From contig JAIPAM010000006.1 of NCBI GenBank assembly GCA_021740105.1, forward strand, positions 1 through 64,000: 64,000 nucleotides of DNA. The letters run 5' to 3'. Shown in pieces: positions 9,835-18,323 of this stretch. A program made the translations under genes and the position numbers. The notes below the pieces were generated by a model that saw nothing but the letters and a program-made list of their open reading frames with translations, had not been told where the DNA came from and made no database searches. Positions within the stretch are counted from its first letter, which is position 1. Each line of letters opens with the position of its first letter. This stretch comes from Flavobacterium sp. (lineage in GTDB: Bacteria; Bacteroidota; Bacteroidia; Flavobacteriales; Flavobacteriaceae).

Positions 9835-10746
9835 CTAATTATTGATTTTTTTCAAAATAATATTTTTTTGATTTTCATTAATAAAAGGACAGGATTGAAC
9901 TAATTTTATGTAATCAAAATTAATCTTTTGAGTATCCATAAGTCCAATATACTCCTTCACTGAATAAAACTTATTTACAAACAAAGGTTCTATTGAATCT
10001 TTATTTACAGATAATAAATAATCATCAAATTTAAATTTACCTCCTATTAATTCAACTGAATATTGAACCCATAGAACAGGAATATTATAACTATGCGCAA
10101 CTATCAAACCATGTAAAGAACTTGTTACAATGTAATTACAGGATAAAATTTTATCAACAAAAACTTTATAATCAACTCTTTCTAAAATATCTAATACTAT
10201 ACAATCTTGAATATTTTCATAATGCTTTACATACTCTGAATTTTTATTCATAAAATGCGGAATAAAACCAACTTCATATTTTTTTTGAATTATTGGACAA
10301 TAAATAAAAGGCAAGAGGAGTGCCGGATCACCATAAATTTCTGGACATTCAATATAATTATCTAAAAATATTTTTCTTGTTAAAGGACCTCTTACGGCAT
10401 ATATTTTTTTAGGTTTTACAACTCTAATATTATTTTCAGAAATAAAACCCGCACCCCAAACTACACAATTATCTTGCGACCATTGCAAAATACTCCCGAT
10501 AACTGCATAGCTGATATCATTTTGTTTAATAATTTTTGGGAGGAATTTTGCGAACGAAACTTTTTTTAGAGACAGACATTCAATTAATGGAACGTTTAAT
10601 GCATCACCAAAATTACGAGATTCAGCATATCCTTCAACAAGAATGACATTTTTAGAATTGAATTTATAATATTTTATAATTTCTAAAATTGAAAAACGAT
10701 AAAATTTCATTAAATAAATTAAATAAGAAAAGACTTTAGATAACAT
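9835..10746 (-). CDS. polysaccharide pyruvyl transferase family protein
   Basis: NFGDALNVPLIE...AVRGPLTRKIFL...IYGDPALLLP...VTSSLHGLIVAHSYNIPVLWV. Confidence 0.85.
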   Translation of the reverse strand: MLSKVFSYLIYLMKFYRFSILEIIKYYKFNSKNVILVEGYAESRNFGDALNVPLIECLSLKKVSFAKFLPKIIKQNDISYAVIGSILQWSQDNCVVWGAGFISENNIRVVKPKKIYAVRGPLTRKIFLDNYIECPEIYGDPALLLPFIYCPIIQKKYEVGFIPHFMNKNSEYVKHYENIQDCIVLDILERVDYKVFVDKILSCNYIVTSSLHGLIVAHSYNIPVLWVQYSVELIGGKFKFDDYLLSVNKDSIEPLFVNKFYSVKEYIGLMDTQKINFDYIKLVQSCPFINENQKNIILKKINN

Positions 10747-11872
10747 ATAAATTAATTTTCTTCATTAATAATTGATTATAAATATTAACCAAATTTTTTA
10801 CATAAATTTCTTCAGTATAATTATTAATTGCTCTTGTGTATCCATTTTCACCAAATGTTTTACGCAAATGCTCATTAGAAAATAGTTCTTCTAACTTATT
10901 AGCTATATTTTGAACATCAAATTTTTCTACTAAAAAACCTGTTTCATTATCTTTTACAATATATTTCATACCACCAACTCGAGTAGCTACTATTGGTAAT
11001 CTATGCAACATTGCTTCAGCCAATACCAAACCAAAAGCTTCATAAGCAGAAACCAAACAAAAAACATCAAAAATTGCATAATATTTATCCGGATTATTTT
11101 GATATCCAGTAAAAATTATATGATCTTGCACATTTAGTTCAATTGCTAATTTTTGATATGACTCTTTTAAATGACCACCACTTACGAGTATCAACTTTAC
11201 ATTAAGTCCTTTTCTAATTAAAATAGCAAAAGCTTTGATTAAATCAGAATATCTTTTGTGTTCATCATATAACATTCTACCAACTGAGCCAATTACAACA
11301 CAATCACTATTAATACCGTAAAATAATTTTAACTCATCAATTTCATTCTGTTTAGATTTTTCTGGTATTTTAACTCCATTATTTAATAATAATGATTTGT
11401 TTTTTGACAAATAAAGAGTGTTTGATAAATACTCCATAACTCCTGGTGATACAGCTATTACCTTATCAGAAGGGATAGTTAAAAACTTCATCAAAAGATT
11501 CCCTTTCCAACTTCTATTTTTTGGATCTGATGTTTCTTCAATTATAATTATTGGAACGTTTTTTATATAACCATTGATAGCCGCCATTGTAACGCCCTCA
11601 AAAACAGCTCCATGTATAATATGCGGTTTGAAATCCGCAATGATTTTTTGAACTTTTAGATGCTGTTTAATATCAAAAACCGACTTGAAATCTCCAATTT
11701 CAAATATCTCGATACCTAGATTTTCAAACTCAGTAGGTAGAGAACCAACTGCATTTGTACAAATAATTTTAAGTTCAAACTTAGATTTATCTATTAATTT
11801 CGCAAGAGATAGTCTTGTACGTTCAACACCTCCAGACATTATGGTTTCTATAATATGTAAAACTCGAATCAT
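10736..11872 (-). CDS. glycosyltransferase family 4
   Basis: MSGGVERTRLSLAK; GSVGRMLYDEHKRYSDLI; SAYEAFGLVLAEAMLHRLPIVATRVGG. Confidence 0.92.
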   Translation of the reverse strand: MIRVLHIIETIMSGGVERTRLSLAKLIDKSKFELKIICTNAVGSLPTEFENLGIEIFEIGDFKSVFDIKQHLKVQKIIADFKPHIIHGAVFEGVTMAAINGYIKNVPIIIIEETSDPKNRSWKGNLLMKFLTIPSDKVIAVSPGVMEYLSNTLYLSKNKSLLLNNGVKIPEKSKQNEIDELKLFYGINSDCVVIGSVGRMLYDEHKRYSDLIKAFAILIRKGLNVKLILVSGGHLKESYQKLAIELNVQDHIIFTGYQNNPDKYYAIFDVFCLVSAYEAFGLVLAEAMLHRLPIVATRVGGMKYIVKDNETGFLVEKFDVQNIANKLEELFSNEHLRKTFGENGYTRAINNYTEEIYVKNLVNIYNQLLMKKINLYVI

Positions 11873-11873
11873 A

Positions 11874-12932
11874 TTATTTGTAAATTTTTAATAATGTATC
11901 TATGTGTTTTTGCAAAGAATAATTTTCAATAATAGTAGATTTACCTTTTTGGCCAACAGATTTCAATAATGACTTATCCATTTTTATTATACTATAAATT
12001 TTCTCATATAACTCATCATCATCATTAATATTTACAATCCACCCGTTAACATTGTGATTAATAATTTCACTTGCAGCTCCTACACTAGTTGATATAGAAG
12101 GTACTTCGCAATACATCGCCTCCGCTAATGAATTTGAAAAACCTTCTGAAAAAGATGTTAATACATATAAATCGGACATTAATAAAAATGAATATGGTTT
12201 TTTTTGAAAACCCAAAAAAGTAACCTGATTTTCGATATTCAATTTTACCGATAAATTTTGTAAATGTTTCATTTCCGATCCATCACCAACTATTGATAAG
12301 AGTACCTTAATATTATCTTTAGTAAGTCTTGCAATAACTCTAAGAATACTATCAATATTTTTTACTTTTTCTAATCGTGAAACTGAAATAATCCGAAAAA
12401 AGTCATCATCTTTTTTATGGACTTTTGATAGTGCAGGAAAATTAACTGGATTATGTATTTTTATCAACTTTGTAACTGAAACTTTATTTTGTATTTTTAA
12501 AAAATCAATTACTTCTACTGAATTTCCAATAACATAATCAGTTAAGGAGAATACAACTGAAAATACTTTTTTTGCTACAATACTTTGAGTTGGAATACCA
12601 ATCTCCTCTGCTACAATTATTGGAACTGATGCAAGTTTTGCGGCAATTATTCCATGAAAATTTGCTTCAGCTCCAGAAGTGTGTACCACATTTGGTTTTT
12701 CTTTTCTGAAAAACAAGGCTAATTTGATAATTGTAATTAAATTAGGAATCTTATATTTTACATTAAAAATAACAACTTTCTTATGATTTCTATTTATTTC
12801 ATATTCAGCTATTCCGCCTTTATTAATGGCACAAAAAATCCATTGGTTGTCATCTTTAATATGTGAAATATTGGTTAGCCTTTTTTCTACTCCGCCAAAA
12901 TCCAAAAAAGTGGAAAGCCTAATAATTTTCAT
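11874..12932 (-). CDS. glycosyltransferase family 4
   Basis: ISVSRLEKVKNIDSILRV; TSFSEGFSNSLAEAMYCEVPSISTSVG. Confidence 0.92.
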   Translation of the reverse strand: MKIIRLSTFLDFGGVEKRLTNISHIKDDNQWIFCAINKGGIAEYEINRNHKKVVIFNVKYKIPNLITIIKLALFFRKEKPNVVHTSGAEANFHGIIAAKLASVPIIVAEEIGIPTQSIVAKKVFSVVFSLTDYVIGNSVEVIDFLKIQNKVSVTKLIKIHNPVNFPALSKVHKKDDDFFRIISVSRLEKVKNIDSILRVIARLTKDNIKVLLSIVGDGSEMKHLQNLSVKLNIENQVTFLGFQKKPYSFLLMSDLYVLTSFSEGFSNSLAEAMYCEVPSISTSVGAASEIINHNVNGWIVNINDDDELYEKIYSIIKMDKSLLKSVGQKGKSTIIENYSLQKHIDTLLKIYK

Positions 12933-13986
12933 TCTGTTTATTTATATGATAATTAATAGCACTTGAATATTCTCTTTCTAAATTTGATTTTTCTTTTATT
13001 TCATTCCAAGTCTGTCCTAATTTAATAAAATAAGAATTGCTTTTTGTTAATCCTATTGGGCCAAATCCAATTCCTTGAAATTCAAATAAATAAACATTTT
13101 TATTTAAACCAAAACCAATATCCAATGAAATAAAAGGAGATTTAAACTTCTTTTGAATATCCAACGCAAACTCTAAAACTTCATCTGGTGGCTTAACCCA
13201 AGTAAATTTTCCGCTACCACTAGCTCTAAAATCATTTTCTCGAATACCTCTTTTAAACACAAAAAATTTAATTCCGAAAATTAACACTTTGTAATCACAT
13301 TCTAAATCTGGAATAAAATCTTGAATAACAAATGGATTTCTTTTTGAAAAAAATTTATTAAAATTTAATAAGCTTAAATTTAAATTTGGGGCCAAATTTA
13401 AAAAATCTGAATTTGATTGATTTGTTTTGTTCCACACCCTTTTTTTAAAGATTAAATATTCTTTAAAACTCAATTTTTTATTATTAGAATCATATTCTAT
13501 AAGTTGCTGCTTGTTTTCAATCAATTGAACACCACTAGACATTGCGCCCTTCAATGTTTTTAACACAATTGGAAATTGAAATATACTTCGGAAATTATCT
13601 TCTTCATATAAATCTCCAATGTACTTACCTCTTACATTTTCAATATTCACTCTTTTTTTAACTAATTCTTGATAGCCTTTATTTTCAAATGAAAAAAGTT
13701 GGTCTAAATTAGGTAACAAAACTATATCAGGTCTTGAAAAAGAAATATCTAAGATAATATCTTTAATATATTGTAGGTAATTATCATTATAACTTGCAGT
13801 ATAAAATAAAAATGCATTTTTCGGAATTAATGAGTAATCATTTGCAATGATTGAAAAATCAATAATTTGGACATTAAAATTTGAATTAATTTCAATAAGA
13901 TATTGTTTTATTCTTTCGATATCTACTCCCATCCATATCCTACCGGAAAAAAAGGATTCGTATATAGGACTTATTATTATATTCAT
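12919..13986 (-). CDS. ATP-grasp-like protein in polysaccharide cluster
   Basis: FPIVLKTLKGAMSSGVQLIENKQQL lysine/glycine-loop segment, KVLIFGIKFFVFKRG, SLDIGFGLNKNVYLFEFQGIGFGP metal-site-like segment. Confidence 0.65.
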   Translation of the reverse strand: MNIIISPIYESFFSGRIWMGVDIERIKQYLIEINSNFNVQIIDFSIIANDYSLIPKNAFLFYTASYNDNYLQYIKDIILDISFSRPDIVLLPNLDQLFSFENKGYQELVKKRVNIENVRGKYIGDLYEEDNFRSIFQFPIVLKTLKGAMSSGVQLIENKQQLIEYDSNNKKLSFKEYLIFKKRVWNKTNQSNSDFLNLAPNLNLSLLNFNKFFSKRNPFVIQDFIPDLECDYKVLIFGIKFFVFKRGIRENDFRASGSGKFTWVKPPDEVLEFALDIQKKFKSPFISLDIGFGLNKNVYLFEFQGIGFGPIGLTKSNSYFIKLGQTWNEIKEKSNLEREYSSAINYHINKQNENY

Positions 13987-14051
13987 TTAGTTTTTTAATA
14001 AATTTTTTAAAATCAACACATTAATGTTGTGTACTAATTGTGTTCTTTATA

Positions 14052-14990
14052 TCAAATTAAATATTTAATTACAAACTTAATATATAAACGAACCCATTCT
14101 TTTAATCGTGATGATTTCATTATCTCTACACCAAAAACTAATGGGTAAGCATATATCAAATTTAAGAAAAAGAAACGGTATTTATTATTTTTAAGTGTAA
14201 ATTTAGCTTGATTATGTGATTCAGAATTATAAAAATAGGGATATAAATTACATAGTACGAAAATGCTAATAAATTTTTCGAAATCTTTTTCATTTATTGA
14301 TAGCGACCTATTATATACTTGCTGATTTATTATCCCAACAATTGAGTTTCTTATGTTACCTTTAACTTTTGTAACTTGATTTACATCTTCATCTGAGTAA
14401 TAAACCAATGTGTTTTTAATATAAAAAGCGTTACCACCACTTTGAACCGCACGAATCCAGACATCAATATCTTCTCCTTTAAATAAATTAGTACGAAAAC
14501 CTTCGTTTTCCGAAAAAAAATTAACGTTGATAATGGTAGAAGAAGATGTAAAATAGGTGTTTCTGATAGCTGATTTAAAATAATTCGCGAATTTAAAATA
14601 ATCTAAACTACCTGAATCCGATGCAAGAAATTCTTTGTCTCTGGAGTAATGTGCTCCAATTATTTTAATATTTTCTTCTTTATCAATTAAATCTTTTACT
14701 TTTTGTAAGTATTGAATGTGCCAACAATCATCTGCATCAAGAAAAGCTATAAAAGGATATTTTGCTGCTTTTATACCAGTATTTCTTGCCGCAGAGACAC
14801 CATTATTTTCTTGATTAATTAAGGTTAACTTATTTGAATAATTGTGTGAAATAAAGTGTAGACCATTATCTGTAGAACCATCATTAACCAAAATAATTTC
14901 AAATTCTTGATAGGATTGATTCATTACACTATTCAAACATCGTTGAATGTATTTTGATTTGTTAAAATAAGGGATAATTACTGAAAACAT
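14052..14990 (-). CDS. glycosyltransferase family 2
   Basis: FSVIIPYFNKSKYIQRCLNSVMNQSYQEFEIILVNDGSTDNG; AFLDADD. Confidence 0.94.
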   Translation of the reverse strand: MFSVIIPYFNKSKYIQRCLNSVMNQSYQEFEIILVNDGSTDNGLHFISHNYSNKLTLINQENNGVSAARNTGIKAAKYPFIAFLDADDCWHIQYLQKVKDLIDKEENIKIIGAHYSRDKEFLASDSGSLDYFKFANYFKSAIRNTYFTSSSTIINVNFFSENEGFRTNLFKGEDIDVWIRAVQSGGNAFYIKNTLVYYSDEDVNQVTKVKGNIRNSIVGIINQQVYNRSLSINEKDFEKFISIFVLCNLYPYFYNSESHNQAKFTLKNNKYRFFFLNLIYAYPLVFGVEIMKSSRLKEWVRLYIKFVIKYLI

Positions 14991-15031
14991 TAATTAAGAA
15001 TTAACCATAATCATTATTGATGAAAGCAACA

Positions 15032-16480
15032 TTAAACTTTGTTATTTTTTAAAAGACTGCTTAAATCTTGTATTATATTAGGTTGTATCAAATATATCAA
15101 CAATACATAACATATCAAACCAATTGAAGTGGTAATTGTAAAATTCAATATGAAAACAGTACTAACACCATAAAATAAAAAAAATAAATACGAACCAAAA
15201 AAACAAAACATACCTATTGAAAGTAGTTTAACAAAAATAATTATTAATTCGAAATTTTTTATTTTTATAATTCGTGCAGTATAATAATTGACAATCAGAT
15301 AATTAACAATTGTAGAAATTAAAATAATGTAAAGAAAATAATTAATTGAAAATGAAAAAATAATGGCTAAAAATATAAAACAAAATCGTTGTATTTTATT
15401 AATCATTTCAATTTTAAGTATCAATTTAGAATTGCCAATTATACTTAAAACACTGGTGTTGAAAGAATAGATAACATTAAAGACTCCCGCTATAGAAAGG
15501 TAAAATAAAAATGTCCCTGCCATTTTCCATTTTGATGTATATAAAAAAACAATTATTTCATTTGAAAAAAAAGCTAATGTGAGTAATATCGGTAAAATAA
15601 CAACCAACAAACCTGACAATATTTTTTTATAAATAATTATTATCTTACCTTCATCATCTTGAATTTTTGAAAAAATTGGAAGCAACAATTTTGATAAAGC
15701 TCCATAAATATTTGAAATGGGCACTTGACGTAATGTTAAAGCTTGAGAATAATAGCCAACATACTTTATATTATAAAACTTTCCAATCACAATTTGATAT
15801 ATATTGGATGTAATCGAATTTAATATTTCAACAATAGTCAATTTTGATCCATAATTAAAATGAAAATAAAACAAATTTCTGTTAAAAATAAATTTGGGCT
15901 TCCATGTTGAATAGAAATTGTGAAAAATAGCTGTAAAAAAGGTTTGTAATAAATACATCCATACTAAACTCCATATCCCATAATTATTTAATGCCAAAAA
16001 AATCCCAACTATTGAGCTTAATAATATTGCTGGAATTTTAAACAACGTTTGTTTTTTAAAATTAAAACTCTTAGTAAGAATCGCAGATTGTACAAAAATA
16101 AATGATTGAATAATAATTGATAATGAAAATACCCTTATTAATAAGCAAAATTCCTGATTATGATAATAATTGGCTATAAACGGAGCAGCAATAAAAATGC
16201 TAAAATATATAGCAAGACTAAAAATTACATTCGCATAAAAAACAGTAGAGTAATCTTGATCGGTTGCCTCTTTTTTTCTAATCAAAGATGTTTTTAATCC
16301 ACCATCAACCAAAACATTGGATAGGGTTACAAATATAAATAACAATCCTATCAATCCAAAATCACTAGGTAATAACTTACGAGCTAAAATAATAGTGACA
16401 AAAAAATTAATGATTTGCCCCAAAGATTGTTCTACAAAAGACCATATTAAACCGTTTCTAACAAACTTTTTTAAAGACAT
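15032..16480 (-). CDS. lipopolysaccharide/oligosaccharide flippase (MOP/WzxC-like)
   Basis: NGLIWSFVEQSLGQIINFFVTIILARKLLPSDFGLIGLLFIF; multi-pass membrane protein. Confidence 0.92.
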   Translation of the reverse strand: MSLKKFVRNGLIWSFVEQSLGQIINFFVTIILARKLLPSDFGLIGLLFIFVTLSNVLVDGGLKTSLIRKKEATDQDYSTVFYANVIFSLAIYFSIFIAAPFIANYYHNQEFCLLIRVFSLSIIIQSFIFVQSAILTKSFNFKKQTLFKIPAILLSSIVGIFLALNNYGIWSLVWMYLLQTFFTAIFHNFYSTWKPKFIFNRNLFYFHFNYGSKLTIVEILNSITSNIYQIVIGKFYNIKYVGYYSQALTLRQVPISNIYGALSKLLLPIFSKIQDDEGKIIIIYKKILSGLLVVILPILLTLAFFSNEIIVFLYTSKWKMAGTFLFYLSIAGVFNVIYSFNTSVLSIIGNSKLILKIEMINKIQRFCFIFLAIIFSFSINYFLYIILISTIVNYLIVNYYTARIIKIKNFELIIIFVKLLSIGMFCFFGSYLFFLFYGVSTVFILNFTITTSIGLICYVLLIYLIQPNIIQDLSSLLKNNKV

Positions 16481-16501
16481 GCAATCGGGATTTATAAAAT
16501 T

Positions 16502-18172
16502 TTATTTCTTCACAAATTTACTGCTATAAACTCTTTGGTCAATGTCTATTTTTATAAAATAAACTCCTGATTTGAATTCAGAAATTAATAGGGCAGTAGA
16601 AGTTGGATTTTTTAAAGATTTTATTAATTGTCCCAATGAATTGTATATTTCTATTGATTTTACTTGCGCTAACGGCTCGATGTTGAAATTGATAAAATCA
16701 CTCGCCGGATTAGGAAACAACTTTATTGAAACTGGAGTTTCAAAAATTGGAGTTTCTAAAGTACAACTTGAATTTACCGAACAATTTCTTATAGAATAAA
16801 AGGCTAGCATTTCATTTACAAATTCTATTTCTGAGGGATCGGCACAGATAAAATTTAGATTTGTATTACCTGAAAGAACTAAATTTTCCTCAAAACTTCT
16901 GTTTTGTATGTACAAGGAAGTCATTAATAAATTATTAGAGCAAAACAAACTTGTTAATAAAGATGCACTTCGTAAATCAAGATTGGTAAGTAGATTGTTG
17001 GAACAATAGATAGTTCTTAAACTTGATGGGTTACCTATATTTAAAGATGCTATCCGGTTTTGATTGCAACTTAATACCAACAACGAACTTAAATTTGAAA
17101 TATCAAAAGAAGTAAGCAGATTATTATTGAAATATAAATATTTTAAATTTGGTAGATTGTTTAATGAAATTATTGACAATTGATTTGCATTACAGTTTAT
17201 TGATAAAAGATTTGTTGCATTATTTATTTCAAGAGTGGTAATTGAATTATTGGAACAATTCAGATTCAGTAGATTGGTTAAAGAATTTAAGGGTAAATTA
17301 GGTAATAAATTATTAGCGCAACTTAAATTTTTAATTGAAGGTACATTGTTGAAAATCAACGAATTTATTCGATTGTAATCACAAGACAATTCCAATAAAC
17401 TTAGTAAGTTGGTAAATGTAACAGTAACCAATTGGTTACTACTACAATTCAATTCTGTTAAATTGGTCAAACCATTTGGGTCTAATGATGCCAATGAATT
17501 ATTATTACAATATAATTTCCTTATGTTGTAAGTATCAGATAAATCTAAAAAGTTGATGAGATTGAAACTGCAATCTAATAGTATTAAACTTTCTAAATTT
17601 ACTAATGATATTGAAGTTAAATTATTGTTGTTACAACTAACGTTTTCTAAAAAAATTAAGTTATTTAAATTTAATATTGATAGCCTATTATATTCGCAAT
17701 TTAATGTAATTAGATCTTCATTATTGCGAACATTCAAATTGGTCAATAGGTTGTTGTTGCATTTAATTATTTCTAAATTAGTTAATCCATTTAAATTTAG
17801 AGTAACCAATTGATTGTTGCTGCAATTTAAGTTGATTAAATTAACAAGTGCTGTGCAATTTAAAATCCCAATTGTGTTTGAAGCACAATTTAAGGATGTT
17901 AAATTAGTAAAATAACTTAGTTCGTCTACAGTATTAATGGAGGAATTATCAATTTCTAATTCACTTACTGCAAGCGCCTCGGATACTTCAATTTGATTAT
18001 TTGCATTGGCATCTATAGAAAAGTAATTTCCATTTAGATTTTGAGCGATAAAATTAGTTGGGCTTGATTGTAATAATTTATTTTTAAAAACAGGATCAAT
18101 AAAAGTAATTGATTGAGCATTTACACTACTGTAGATTACTGATAAAATGTATAAAAATAATTTTTTTTTCAT
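16502..18172 (-). CDS. secreted leucine-rich-repeat protein with T9SS type A sorting domain
   Basis: Start moved to MKKKLFLYILSVIYSSVNAQ signal peptide; many LxxLxCxxNxLxxLxLxxL repeats; C-term IKLFPNPASDFINF...YFIKI..SKFVKK. Confidence 0.9.
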   Translation of the reverse strand: MKKKLFLYILSVIYSSVNAQSITFIDPVFKNKLLQSSPTNFIAQNLNGNYFSIDANANNQIEVSEALAVSELEIDNSSINTVDELSYFTNLTSLNCASNTIGILNCTALVNLINLNCSNNQLVTLNLNGLTNLEIIKCNNNLLTNLNVRNNEDLITLNCEYNRLSILNLNNLIFLENVSCNNNNLTSISLVNLESLILLDCSFNLINFLDLSDTYNIRKLYCNNNSLASLDPNGLTNLTELNCSSNQLVTVTFTNLLSLLELSCDYNRINSLIFNNVPSIKNLSCANNLLPNLPLNSLTNLLNLNCSNNSITTLEINNATNLLSINCNANQLSIISLNNLPNLKYLYFNNNLLTSFDISNLSSLLVLSCNQNRIASLNIGNPSSLRTIYCSNNLLTNLDLRSASLLTSLFCSNNLLMTSLYIQNRSFEENLVLSGNTNLNFICADPSEIEFVNEMLAFYSIRNCSVNSSCTLETPIFETPVSIKLFPNPASDFINFNIEPLAQVKSIEIYNSLGQLIKSLKNPTSTALLISEFKSGVYFIKIDIDQRVYSSKFVKK

Positions 18173-18184
18173 TGAAATTTTTTC

Positions 18185-18192
18185 CAAATTTA
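18185..18192 (-). promoter_or_regulatory. -7 box for LRR gene
   Basis: CAAATTTA on plus = TAAATTTG on minus, 13 nt before ATG. Confidence 0.5.
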
Positions 18193-18269
18193 CAAAACTA
18201 GTTTTATACAATTTTTTTGCAATGTTAATTTTATGTTATGTTTAAATGTAAATTTAAAAATTATTAATA

Positions 18270-18297
18270 AAAAAAACCGCCATTGCTGGCGGTTTAA
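18270..18297 (-). terminator. Rho-independent terminator downstream of T9SS surface protein
   Basis: AAACCGCC ATTGCT GGCGGTTT hairpin; T-run on minus strand. Confidence 0.75.
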
Positions 18298-18323
18298 AAG
18301 TGTATTAAACTAATTACAACTAA

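Noticed and set aside
17220-17900. Apparent tandem DNA repeats
   Set aside because: Explained by the LRR coding repeats; not a CRISPR or independent repeat array.
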